The translations under genes and the position numbers were made by a program. Positions 22,701 through 34,500 of a stretch of DNA of 64,000 nt are shown in pieces (positions within the stretch are counted from its first letter, which is position 1; each line of letters begins with the position of its first letter). Source of the DNA: Phalacrocorax aristotelis. Taxonomy: Eukaryota > Chordata > Aves > Suliformes > Phalacrocoracidae. The stretch spans positions 132,494,125-132,558,124 of the forward strand of contig NC_134276.1 of the NCBI RefSeq assembly GCF_949628215.1, given 5' to 3'. The notes under the pieces were generated by a model. It was not told the DNA's origin and did no database searches. It saw only the letters and a list, made by a program, of their open reading frames with translations.

Positions 22701-25505
22701 GCACTGCCATTTGTCTGTGAGGACAGTAAAGACAGAACTTGTGAGGGCACATGCTCTGCCACATCTGCTCAGTCTCTCAGCCTGGCTGCAACATGTGCCA
22801 AAATAGCCCCAAAACCGGAAGAAGGGGAACATGGAGGGGAATAAAGTCTGCCAGATGGGTCTGTTGGGCTGAGGGATGGAGGAAAAGAAGGCAAAGAGGG
22901 CACCCTGAAAAATTGTCCCATCTTCTGGCATTCCCAGATGCTCCTGCTTTTGGTAGCCAAACCTAACCTCCGAAGGCAGCAGCTGTGGGAGAGTGACTGG
23001 ATATACCAAAGAGCGGTGCCGGGGTGCTGGGCATCACCAGGAGAGCAACCAGAGACAGCCCCTGGGTGCACCTAGCACTATGGCATCGTGGATTGCAGGT
23101 GCCTGTAAGTGAGGAAGGAGCCCAGGACCTGTCCCTGGGTCTGGTGATGCAGGGTGGGACCCTTTCCCCTGACACAGCTGCAGAAAAAAGCAAGAAATAG
23201 TTGCCCTCAAGCTGCAGTCCAAATAAGCACAGTTGGCTGATCATTCAGTTCATTGACGTTCATAGCTAAATATAAAGGCATATTTTTTATGAGAAAATTG
23301 TTCCTATTTTTTTTCCTCTGAAGAAAAATACAACAGAAGTAGTCCCAAGTTTTTCAGCTGCGCAGATATAATTATGCCACTTAAATTCACTGATGCAGGG
23401 GTACAGGGAAAGTATGACTGCAGAGACTTAAAGGATGCTGTTGCTATGGCGCTTTCTGAACTGGGATATTTCTTGGCTCCTGAAATGTTAAACACTTAAA
23501 AAAGCAGCTTATCAGCTCAAGATTTCTTAAAGGCCCATGAGAGCCTATGAGCCAAGCTTCTGCGTTAAACCCCAGATCATGCTGGAAGGAGCTGGTCAGG
23601 TTGTAAGATGAACTGTTGGGAAGAGACGATGAGCTTCAGTGAACTTCAGAAAACTGTGGCCAGTTTTTGACCCTGCCATCCCACCAACAAAGATGTGGAG
23701 AAACTGAAGAGGTGAGTGAATAGCTGAAGAAGTGGCCATGGCTTTTAGCCCATGACCCATGAAGAGAGGCTGGGGCAGCTGTGCTTGTTCAGCTGGGTGA
23801 AGAGGAGATGGGCAGGTTAATGGCAGCCCACAAGCACTCGAAGGAAAGCTACAAGATGACAAAGTCAAACTCTTCTCAGTAGTGCCCCACAACACAAGAT
23901 GGAAAACACTGCAAATTATGGCTTGGGAGGTTAGGACTTGCCAATAGGAAAAGCTTTTTTCTCCAGGATAGCAGTGCAGCACTGGAAGAGGTGCGCAGAG
24001 AGGCCAGAAAACCAAACTCCCTTGCACAAAACCACGGTGATGTAGTGCTGGGACTGTCCTTCTCCAAGCTGAATTTTGGGCTAGAGACCCCAAAACGACC
24101 CATCCCACTACCATTCCCATAATCCTGTGGCATTTCAGGGCAGAGAAACAGCTGGCACTGCTCCCGTTGGGGTGATGCCTGCCTCTGCCCCTGGAGGTAG
24201 GGTGATACCTGTACCTTCAGGGACATGGCCATGATTCTCCTCCTGGTCCAGCTGCAGGATGGTGGGGCTGAGGCAGCCGTGTGCCTGGCGCAGTTGGCAG
24301 GAGATGTGTGCCTTCCAGGGTGGCCGCAGGCTGGCAAAGAACAGCTGGTACTCACGGTCTGACAGGGGGCTGCCTGGAGCAGGAGGCACCGGCAGAGCAA
24401 CAGAGGACATCAGCAAGGCCAGCAGCCCTGGGGGAGAAGGCAGGCTTTGTTTAACCCTCCTTAACAGGGGCAAGAGGTGGATGGAAATGAAAGAGTGGCC
24501 AGCAGGGTGGCCTGCTCCTGTCTGCTGGTGCTGAGTGGGGACACTGGGATGAGCTGGCCTGAGGTCTCCCTCTGTCACCCCTGCTTGCAGGGTCCTTGGG
24601 GAACCAGAAGCCCTGGGGCAAAAGGGGGAAAAAGAATTAAAAAGAAGGAAGAAAAGGAAAAAAAAAGAGAAAAAGGGAGAGGAAAGGGAGAGGAGGAGAG
24701 GAGAGGAGAGGAGAGGAGAGGAGAGGAGAGGAGAGGAGAGGAGAGGAGAGGAGAGGAGAGGAGAGGAGAGGAGAGGAGAGGAGAGGAGAGGAGAGGAGAG
24801 GAGAGGAGAGGAGAGGAGAGGAGAGGAGAGGAGAGGAGAGGAGGGGAGAGGAGAGGAGGGGAGAGGAGAGGAGGGGAGAGGAGAGGAGGGGAGAGGAGAG
24901 GAGAGGAGGGGAGAGGAGAGGAAAGGAAAGGAAAGGAAAGGAAAGGAAAGGAAAGGAAAGGAAAGGAAAGGAAAGGAAAGGAAAGGAAAGGAAAGGAAAG
25001 GAAAGGAAAGGAAAGGAAAGGAAAGGAAAGGAAAGGAAAGGAAAGGAAAGGAAAGGAAAGGAAAGGAAAGGAAAGGAAAGGAAAGGAAAGGAAAGGAAAG
25101 GAAAGGAGAGGAAAGGAGAGGAAAGGAAAGGAGAGGAAAGGAAAGGAAAGGAAAGGAAAGGAAAGGAAAGGAAAGGAAAGGAAAGGAAAGGAAAGGAAAG
25201 GAAAGGAAAGGAAAGGAAAGGAAAGGAAAGGAAAGGAAAGGAAAGGAAAGGAAAGGAAAGGAAAGGAAAGGAAAGGAAAGGGAAAAAGCCTCCAGCCACA
25301 TCCTGGGCAAGCAGAGCCAGGGACTGGTGTGGCCAGTGGGCCCAGAGGGGTGGTCTTGTGAGAGATGGGGCAGCAGCAGGGGGTGGCAGCAGCAGGGACT
25401 TCATGGCTCCCTCCAGCCCCAGCCCCCAGCTCTGAGGTGGCCCTGGGAGGGTGGGTAGTGGCCAGGCAGGGGACACTCACCCACCAGGCAGGGTAGCCTC
25501 AACAT
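10735..25505 (-). CDS. ACRBP: Acrosin-binding protein (proacrosin-binding protein sp32), 9 exons, about 473 aa
   Basis: Exons in transcript order: 25505-25481, 24427-24215, 20772-20678, 20304-19898, 12373-12241, 12020-11841, 11737-11570, 11497-11411, 10848-10735. All junctions are GT-AG and phases agree to the stop. In mammals the product binds proacrosin in the sperm acrosome and controls its packaging and activation. Residues 1-22 form a signal peptide ([20 protein letters not shown]). The sp32 blocks are clear: [82 protein letters not shown] Kazal-like motif [13 protein letters not shown] follows, and the end reads [20 protein letters not shown]. It is about 70 aa shorter than human (543), through a shorter low-complexity middle (exon 4, Pro/Ser rich, no Cys). 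Exon 4's acceptor is the least sure point: GCA at 20304 is phase-correct; GTG near 20353 would also fit. Exon 4 joins exon 5 directly ([17 protein letters not shown]), so a separate mammalian exon may be absent or hidden. Confidence 0.92.
15820..16100 (+). repeat. Uncharacterised interspersed repeat, copy 1
   Basis: The segment 15900-15956 matches the reverse complement of 23051-23107 with about six differences in 57 bp, all transitions. Similarity continues more weakly to the right (CTGCTCTTTGG, ACTCTCCCAC, GCTGCTGCCTT shared) and to the left (CACCAGACCCAG, CATCCCCAAGTGA shared with the copy at 17.1 kb). I do not recognise the family. Confidence 0.75.
17095..17205 (+). repeat. Uncharacterised interspersed repeat, partial copy 3
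   Basis: Shares CATCCCCAAGTGACAG, TAGTTCCT, AGCTGAGAAG and CACCAGACCCAGG in the same order with copy 1, and the GTGTCAGGGGA and GGGTCCCA blocks with copy 2. It stops where the strongest 57-bp core of the other two copies begins. Confidence 0.6.
20773..24214 (-). other. ACRBP: ACRBP intron 2, no coding exon seen
   Basis: This 3.4-kb intron contains a short A-run (21121-21134), a G-run near 22470, and the second, inverted copy of the local repeat (22985-23260). No exon is needed to keep the frame. Confidence 0.6.
22985..23260 (-). repeat. Uncharacterised interspersed repeat, copy 2 (inverted)
   Basis: The reverse complement carries the same 57-bp core as copy 1 (23051-23107 against 15900-15956) and, upstream in repeat orientation, the GTGTCAGGGGA, GGGTCCCACC and CACCAGACCCAGG blocks of copy 3. 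Both full copies encode the same short peptide start (MHPG, then QH.GTALW), which reflects repeat identity rather than a gene. Confidence 0.75.
24691..25286 (-). repeat. (GGAGA)n-(GGAAA)n polypurine pentamer array in ACRBP intron 1
   Basis: About 230 bp of GGAGA units (24691-24920, with scattered GGGGA variants toward the right) joins about 360 bp of GGAAA units (24921-25280, with GGAGA interruptions near 25106, 25116 and 25131). The plus strand is pure purine over nearly 600 bp; the ACRBP transcript is therefore pure pyrimidine there. It takes up more than half of intron 1 and ends about 195 bp from the exon 1 donor. It creates false open frames on both strands. Confidence 0.98.
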
Positions 25506-28500
25506 GTCTGCCCCGGGCCCCAGCACCCCTCTCCCACTTGGTGGCCCTGGCGACGGTGGAATGAGAAGGGGACAGCATAACAGCTAGGGAGGGGAGGGGG
25601 TGTGGAGGGGAGCTGAGGCATAGCCTCATGCCTGTGGGGGTGTGAGGGGAGATGGGCACCCCCTGAGGAAGGAAGAAGCCAGGGCCATGGGGACAAGGCA
25701 AGCAGGAGGAGTGGGAGCCAACCTGGGAGCTTCCCACTCTGCTCAGGGACACGGTGGTGGCTGGCAACAATCTACAACAGCATTTGAGGCCTGGCCAGGC
25801 TACCCCCAAGCTGATGGAACCCCAAAAGCAGGACCTTTGAGGTACCTTGCACCCCAAAGCATTTTGTGCTCTTCTGCAGGAGAAAGGGGACAAAAATCTG
25901 TTCCTGTTCCACCTGCGGGGATTGAGATGCACCCCAACGGCTCCCCAGGGAGTGTCCCAGCACTGGCTTGCTTCAGAACACAGTGGGAAGCTGGCTTGAT
26001 CTCTCCCAGGCAGCTGCGCCACTTTCTGAGCCCCGAGCTAGTCACGGGAGCACCAGCTGGTCTTCCTTTGCTTCTGGCACAGGTGCCGAGTGCCACTCTC
26101 CGCATGTTAAAACCTTCCCAGGCAAAAGGGGGAATGGTGCTGGCGAAAGAGGCTTTGGGACCACCAGCGCAGAGGTGCCCAGAGCCCCACGGGGCTGGTT
26201 TTGAGGGAGACACACACCCACATGCCCATGCCTGGGTCTTTACTACAGAGACTGAAGTGTGGGGGACAGACGGAGCAACCCACATGTGCACCCCATGGAG
26301 AAGCAGCTGACACAGTGCTTCCCACACCTGGGCACTTTCTGACATGAGAGGGAAAGATACAACCATAACCACCACAGGCAAGCAGCTGTCAGGGTAGTTG
26401 GAAGGAAAATGCTTGGCACAGCAGCTCCAAGAACTGCACATATAAGCAAAATGCAGGGTGGCATAGCGGCTTTGTGTATCCACTGCATCGCCCCACAGCC
26501 TCAGCTTGGCTGGAAAATGACACCCTTGCAGAACCAAAGAGGAGATGCAGGCAAAACAGACAAAGGTTTTGACAGCATAGCAGGATGCTGCTGAAGAAGT
26601 CACTTCTATTGCAAATCCTGGGAGATCTGAGCAGCTTTGCTGTACGCAATTGCTGCAGAGTGCTGCAGATGCGCCAGCTGCGATTGCAAGGCTGACACAT
26701 TGCCTACCGGTAGCCTGAGTGGCCATACAGGCTATCAAGGTGAAAGCTCATATCACTGCAGCCATGCAGTCCATTAGAAAGGTGTCTGGCAACAGTGCAT
26801 AGCTCTGTGGTTCCTTGCAGAAGACAAGCCATAGTTTGCTCTAAGATGTCTTGTTGGAAGGTAACATCTCCGAGAAGCTTGAAGCCCGACCATTTAACAA
26901 CAGCATTGAACTTTAGGATGCTTTTGCAGCTTCTTAGAAACACAGTAAGCAGGAGACATTTTCCAGCTAGCTTTTGCCACTCATACTAAAACAAGCAATG
27001 CTGGCTTGCATGTTTTAGCTGGTTGCTAGTTTTCCACTGCTTAGCTTGAGACATATTGCTTCTCAGCTGATTTTAGACAACTCCAGGGCCTTCAGCTCCC
27101 CAGCTCTGTTAATACCCTCTGCTCCCCAGTGACAATGGAGCCCAAGCTGAGTTCTGTCATTTTGACTTGAGCAGCTTCCCAGGGGAATTCAGTGTTGACC
27201 TCAGTGGCCAATGGAAATACATGACCTAGGAAAGCACACCGACGTTGCATGTCACGCAGTGTTATTAATGTCTGGCAGGTGCTGGCTACACAGCCTGCGT
27301 CTACATGTGCCAGGAAGAGATTTATAGCATGTGAAAACAGGAAACAAGAATGAACAGACCAGAGTCCCTGGACATACACTGAGAACTCAAACACAAGGCA
27401 GAAGATGAAGGAGCTGTCGAAGAAGTCATCCTTGGTTGATGCTCTAGTACCAATGCTTGTGGGGAGCTACTGCATATTTGGAAAGAAGGCAGTTAGTGAT
27501 GTGAGGACAGGTTGGCTACTTAGCACTTCTCATGCACTGTGGCATATATTGGATTTGGTTCAGGTTGTCAAAAGTCCATCAGGGAACTCTTACGGTCCAC
27601 AAGCACGTTCAGAAGATAGTTTGCAGCATACACTTGGCAGGGTTATAAGACTGCAAGTGCAGAAGATGTTGCTGTGCTGTTCAGCTTTGTACCAGCTGGC
27701 TATGGAGCACTTGTGTTTCAAGTTTCTGCAAAAAAGAAGTTATCTTTGGGGAGGGATGAGGACAGGAGGAACAGTAGTTTGGACAGGAGGCATCAATGAG
27801 GAAAGTGGGGGGACAGTCTACTCCCTACTGCAGGGTCAAGCAACTATAGCGGTCAGTAATGCACCGCACAGGGGTGATGTTAATTCCAATATTTTCTGAT
27901 TTCTGAGACTAAATTTGGCACCTATAAGGCCATACCACCAATGATGTGTTACAAGCTGTATAATTCATGCACCGAAGCATATTTGCAACCTTGTTTTCAG
28001 AGCCACCACAAAGTGGCATTTCCTGCAGATGGTGTTCCTGCGCTAGTCTGAGCTCGACGAGCTGATGTACGCAGCTGTAACCCCCAGGCCTACAGGGTGC
28101 CTGATGCCAGCATTAGGTACGTGTAACAGCAGGATAACAACTTGCTGCTGTTACAAGGAAAGGAGCTGCATTGTCTGTGTTTTTATCTGATTGCCGTGTT
28201 GATTCTGAGCTTCAGAAGAGCCTGTCTTGTTTGTAGGGACTGCCCTTTGGCAGACAAGCTCCTCTTCCAGGTTAGTCTTGTTGTCTTCAATACCTCAGTT
28301 ATTTCTCAATATTTTTTGTTCTGTGTGTTCCACCACAAACACCACCAGCAAGCAGCAATGTCTGAAAAACCTCTTGAAAATCCCAGGACCATGGCTCACA
28401 GACCCTTCTTCCTCTGCTGCAAGGGTTATATTGCCCCTTCCTTCGTCAGGCTGATAGAACACATCATAAAATCAAGGTAAGCACCCAAAAATATGACCAG

Positions 28501-31500
28501 CTTGGACGTGAGATGCAAATCCAGTTCCCCAGCTCTGTTTCTCTTCTACCTTGTGCAGATGTATAGTGTATGGTGCACAGCCCTCAACCCAGGACAGCTA
28601 AGAGCCATGAGAAGAGATGGCAAATACAGCCAGAAGAGGCTGATCTCACTGTAGCAGCACGGCACAAGCCAGGCCCTGGCTCTAGTGAGCACCAGACCAA
28701 TGGGAAAAGGGTAACTGCAGAGCCAGCTCATGGTGATGCATAGCATGATTCGTCAACATGCACACTAGCCTAACTTGCCAAGAAAAAAGCACACACAGGC
28801 ACACAGATGACTAATGTTTTTTAGACTGTGTCAGCTATGTGAGTTAAATTGAGGGGGGGCAAAGGGGGAAAAGATGTCTTACCAGCTCAAGAAACTAATG
28901 AAGATGGAGGCTACAAAGATTAGGTATGAATTCAGTGCCTTGTCAAGCAGCATCCATAGAAAGCATGTGTCTTAATTTGAAAGGTAAGCAGAGATCATAG
29001 GAAAAAGGTGATATCAGAAAGAAAATTCTAGTAAAAAATACCTAAATCTATTTTCTTATGTTAGCTGGAGTGAAAACATCAGACTACTAGTGCAGCCATA
29101 ATGATGCTGTTAACTGCAATATGTTTGTATAGCAATATGTTGATAGAAAATAAACACTAGGCTCTTTACTGATGGAGGAGGCTGTGAGCAATTCTGCTTG
29201 TGTAGCTGTCAGTGCGGACGAAGGAAGGGACCAGCAGAACCCCTGAGACACACCAGGTTATGTATTGCTTCCAGACCATCAAAGAAAAGGGAAAACTGTG
29301 ATACCTTCATTTATTAAAATATACACCTAAGAGAACAGCAACACTGTGAATAGGTAGAGAAGGGGGTCCAAAGCCCATCACAATTCTACCCTCCCTCCTC
29401 CATGGACAACAACATTCAACAGCAATTGTTCTCCTTGGGGTCGTCTCTCTCTCCTTGCCCACCAGGCTCACTTTCTTGCTAGATCCCAGTTCCCATGGTT
29501 TGCTCTGGTCTCAGCAACCAGCAATCATGTGGCAGCTCCCAGGAACTCAGGCTTGCACAGATGCCCTTGCTTCATGCTGGCTGCATCTCTGTTGGTGACA
29601 CTGCTGGGTCTTACTTGAGGGTACAGCAGCTTCAAGCAAGAGCACATTTGTTCCTTTCACATAAGGCATTGGAGAGGATGGAGAAGCCTCTCTGATAAAC
29701 CAGCGCTGGCACCTACAATCATACATCTGCTCTCCTGTCCTCATACCCCTGTGCACTGGCCATGTCTGTGTGCACAGCACAGGCCCTACCAGTGCCCATA
29801 ACGTCACAAGCAAAATCAGCTTCAGAGCCAGAGTGCCACCATCTGCCCACAAATCAAACAGCCTGGTGGGGCAGTCTCAAGGAGAGGTGGAAGATGAGAA
29901 TACTGTTAGTCTGAAGTGTGGGCCAAGAAAGCTGCTGGCTGAGTCAGCAGTCCTTACCCCAGCACCTACAGGACATGGATTAAGATGCCCTCCAGTGCTG
30001 CATCTGGAGGGTATGGAGCTGCATCGCAGGAGTGTGCCTGGGCTGCTAAGATCAGCTGCCATCTGGTACTAATGGAAGAGTGGACAGCCCAACCAAGAAG
30101 CCATCAGAGCCACTGCACAGTGGCCAGGCAAAGGTCCTCTTCTAGTTCAGCTCTAGTTCTTCCATGAAGCAAAACCTACTTCAACAGAAGGCCCTGATGC
30201 CGAACACCTTCATCCTGGTAGCTACGGCCCTGTGGGAAGGGATGTGGGTACCAGCCCACTCAGAGAAGGGCTGAGGTCTCCACAGACAAAAGCATTAGTG
30301 TGTGTGCTGATTAAAACCAAAATGATATGAATTGCTGACTTTAATCATGGGTTAAATAATCTTCATTCTGCAGTTGCACTTGATTTTGTACTGTCACTGG
30401 CTGAGAGTAATGTGAATATGCTGATAAATATAGACTTTATATTAAAATTGGCACTCATTTTAACTTGGTGGATATGATAATCTATTCACATTTGTACAAG
30501 CACTGTTCAGTTATAATATGCATTAATTCAGATAGTTAATTTACATTTTATTTTGTTATGAAATAGTGAATGAAGTATTTTTTTACTTGTCATTTAGAAA
30601 ATGGAATATTTAATTGATTGCAAAAACAGCATTTAAAAATGGTTGCTTGAATTAATAATACAACCTAAAATGGAGTGGAAGCACAAAAGCAGGCTTAAAT
30701 GAACTGCTTTAGTCTTTTTAGGCAGGCTGCTTTAGTGCAAGAACAACGTGATCTAACCACAAAGTTAGCCCTAGTGTGAGCACAGGCTTGGACTACAGGG
30801 CTCCAGCGAGGTCTCTTCCCGCCTTAATCTTTCTTTAGTACCTAAATGGGTTCTTCTAACGACTGAATCCTTCAGGCTCTCAGAATGAGGAAATCTCCTG
30901 GTCTCACACCTTTTCTTCTGGCTTTTTCTTGATGTGTAAAAAATTAACTCCAGTCTTTTCTCCTCCCAGCCTGGTTTTCAGCTTTGAATGAATTATTCTT
31001 TCAATGGCAGCAACCCAAACTACTGAAATTAAATTGTACATCAGCAAAAACAGACCGAAGTGGGCAACTTGCTGAGCGTCTTTACGCAGTAGGCTTTAGG
31101 AGTTTAGCGTTTGTCACAGGTTTGCCTGTCCTTAACACTTGGGCAAAAATGTCATTTTTAAAGTAAGACTTAAATTTCTTTTATGTATTCAGAGGACTAA
31201 ACATAAATTAGCATAAATTAATCAAGAGGTTTTACTATTTTTATAAATGAAATGCATTTTATTTGATAAAAACAGTTACATTTCTTCTGGTACTGTAATT
31301 ACTAGGCAAGGGAGTTGGAGAAACTTCCTTCAGTTGTCTTTGAAAGAATGCTAGGACATTTTGTTTCCTTCTACTAGTCTTTAAATACTGCAGTCTTCCT
31401 TGCTTACTGTTGCTGCTTTGGAGCAACCAGGGATTGCACACCTCCCAGTTGTTGCCACTCAGCTTGTCAACATCTCCACAGTTTGTCCTCCTGGTTCACA

Positions 31501-34500
31501 CAGCAGGGAAAAAAAGTAGAGCCATGGTTGGTTGTACAAAAGGCAGCGGCTCAGAAACTGTCAAACAAGCCAGGTCTGCCTCGTGCAGGGCCCTCAATCT
31601 AAGCTTGCTCAGAAGTTTGGGTAATCATGCTATGTTAAACGAGCTACCGATGAGCACTTGCTACATGACTGCTGTGCCTTGCCCTGCTCCAGGAGAAATG
31701 AAACACCAGCGCTCCTGTTGCCAGTTTGCACAAGACTGTTCGCTTCACTTAGCCAAGAGAATGGCAAGATACCCTTTGTATCCCTCCTTTCTGGGACTCG
31801 GAGGAAGTGCCACCCATTTCTCTGTAGACATCAGAGGGGAGCAATCCTGCTGTCATCTGTAACTACCTCTTCCCAAAATGTATATCTGCCTATCTGCAAT
31901 GAGAAACATCCTAGGAGGACCTGGTCTTATTTTCAGCCAGTATAAGCAAGTTATCTCTTGGGAATGTTTTTCTTCTCCGCTGCCAACATGAGATCTCTGG
32001 ACTGATTTGGCCAGCATTTGAATCGAGCCTTAAGATCTTCAGCAACATCACCTTACACCTGGAGCCACACAACTACTGCTTCTTACCCTAGCTTGCTCTG
32101 TTGCAGAGTGTCTTGCTACCTACCATATATCTGACCTGATTTAGGACCCATAGCAGCCCTGCTTTGAAGGGGAAGCTGGACCAGATGACCTCCAGGGGTA
32201 GCTTCCAATCAGGGTTTCCAATTCTAAGAGATATATATATATTTATATGCAGTAATTGTCTCATAAGAATTCATCCCCAATAATCTGAGCATCACCAAAA
32301 CACACTCTACAGTAGAGCCTTAGATAGTCTGCTTAAGCACAGAAGTCTTACACAACCTCTTTAACAGACAATAGGAGACACACTACCACACAGCTCTGAA
32401 CGTATAGTTAGGTAAATAATACCTTAAGAGCACTTAATTAAAGGCTGAGTGTTGCTGAGCTATGGGGCTAGTTTAATCACTTGTTATGCTTGTAACAGAC
32501 GAAGAAGGTCTCGCTGGTGGAAGGTGACGGTCGTGGTCAGGATGGTTTCTGTGCACATCACGCAGCAGACATGACGGTGGCAGAGCCTGGGGGACAGGAG
32601 CTTGCTGAGTGTGTCTGCTCACTGGGAAGGGGAATACTTTGCTGAACAGCCTCATGCACTACGCTTGCCCAGCTACCTAGGAATGATGCCCACAGCTGTG
32701 GCAATCACAGCTGGACAAGATGAACTAGTCACTCGTGTGCATGACCAATTATTATTAATAAATGGGCTTAAAGAAGCTGGCAAAAGTCTTCCCTCTTGTC
32801 ATGCTGTATGGCTCCAGCTTCCTGAAACTCAGGCTTGACTTTACTCACCAAGTAGGTTATTTCCAGTCACTCTACAAGGGCAATTTCTCCAGCTCCATTT
32901 TAGAAAGTATTTATGTTGCGCTGACAGCTGTTCCAGGAAATCTGCAAGCTGGACAGTTCTTTAAAGGAGTCCATGATTACTTTAACTTAGTGTATCCCCT
33001 TCTTAAGCATTTCAATTCTAGGTGAAGTAAACTTTTCAGATCCCATTACCACTACACCGATAGAGGTAACTACTAATGCTAATCTTTAAAAAAAAAAAAT
33101 CAAGTAATTTTTGACTGACCGTTTCTGTTACTTCCAGTCAAACTGATTTTATTTTGTTGACCTGGATTTCTTGCTTGTTTTAAAGAGAAGCAATTTACTT
33201 ATCTGCTGTTTCAGTATTTCACATCTGGAGTGCAACGGCAGCCGCCTTGACCTCATTAAGGACCAGCACAGAGCTGGCTCTTTTCCAGCCTTGTAGGCTT
33301 TTCAGAGCAGTCCAGAGACTGACAGCAGACCACAGATGCCTTCAGGTGGCTCTCGCAGGATGACAAACACCTTTTACTGAAGACCACTGATCAAAAAAGT
33401 GTTCAGCCCAATAGACGCTATTTAAAATCCTCCTTACTGTTTGCCTAGGAAGTACATCATTCCCATATGACACCAGCACCAACACAGAATAAATATTTAC
33501 AGAACACTTCCCCCTCCTCTCATTACAAACAAGTCTGCTATCTGCAGTTGGTAATGGACATGTGCCACGTTCAATTACATCAAAAACAAAAGGCATTCTA
33601 AAAAAAGCTGCTTATGTTTCTAGCCTTGTCACTTATAGGCTTTGCTCCCACTGGCTCCATTTTTGTACTTTGTAATTTCTAGCTTCTATTGATTTGATTA
33701 TTTCCCCTCTTTGGTGACTAAGTATTGCAGTTACTGCCCTTATTCCCTCTCTTCCAAGGTTAGTTCTTAATGACCTTTCATTTGCATTTATACTTGTAAG
33801 CCATTTAAAAATTCTCTGTTTTCATCCATATTTTTGTATAAATTCCCTCTTCCTGTAAGTCATCTTCAGAGGATTCCCTCAGCTGCCACCAACATCCCCT
33901 GAATGCTCCACGCTGCTGGCTGAAGGACCCCTTCATCGGACAGAAGCAGGACGCAGTGGCAGGACACGGGGTAAGCGGAGTTTCCCACCTATCATTCCCC
34001 ACCATTTTCTGGCACTGAATCAGAACCCAGCCTAGGTGTTTCTCATGTGTTTTGCATTAAAAGTCATCAGGTTGTTCCAATTCTAAGTGTCCGAAGAAGC
34101 ACAATGGCAACACTGTGCCCAAGCTTTAGCCTGAAAACAGAAGTATTCTGGTCTCCCTCCCCCTCTCGGTATCCTACAGCGACTGCAGAAGACCCTACAC
34201 TTGGGTTTCCTAAACCAGAGCTACCCTGAACAGTTACTCCAGCACAGTAATCAGAACCTAAGCAACTGGCCACTTTGTTTCCTGGTTTGGTGTGCAACGA
34301 TCCCCCGCCCACTCACACCGCTTTCACATTACACCACATGCATTTAGTCGCTATTTCTTATCCTTCATCAGCAGTGGCTTCATTTCAGGGCCGCCACTTC
34401 AAACATGTCTGTAGACCACAGTTTCTAGAAAGCTTGCTGCTAATGGGGGTGGTTACAATCCAGCGTCCTATCCCATCAAAACCAAACCACTTAGAGGACT

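Noticed and set aside
24135-25480. Long open frames (up to about 390 codons) on both strands
   Set aside because: They run through the GGAGA/GGAAA array, whose 5-bp unit contains no stop in any frame. The peptides are pure repeats and the real ACRBP exons at each end are bounded by splice sites.
25642-26738. Overlapping frames of 220-310 codons upstream of ACRBP exon 1
   Set aside because: Both strands are open together in GC-rich sequence, with no domain. They are treated as chance frames in the ACRBP 5' flank.
27405-27899. 164-codon plus-strand frame between ACRBP and ING4
   Set aside because: No recognisable domain, no splice partner, and codon use unlike the real genes. Random open frame is more likely, though a retroposon remnant cannot be excluded.
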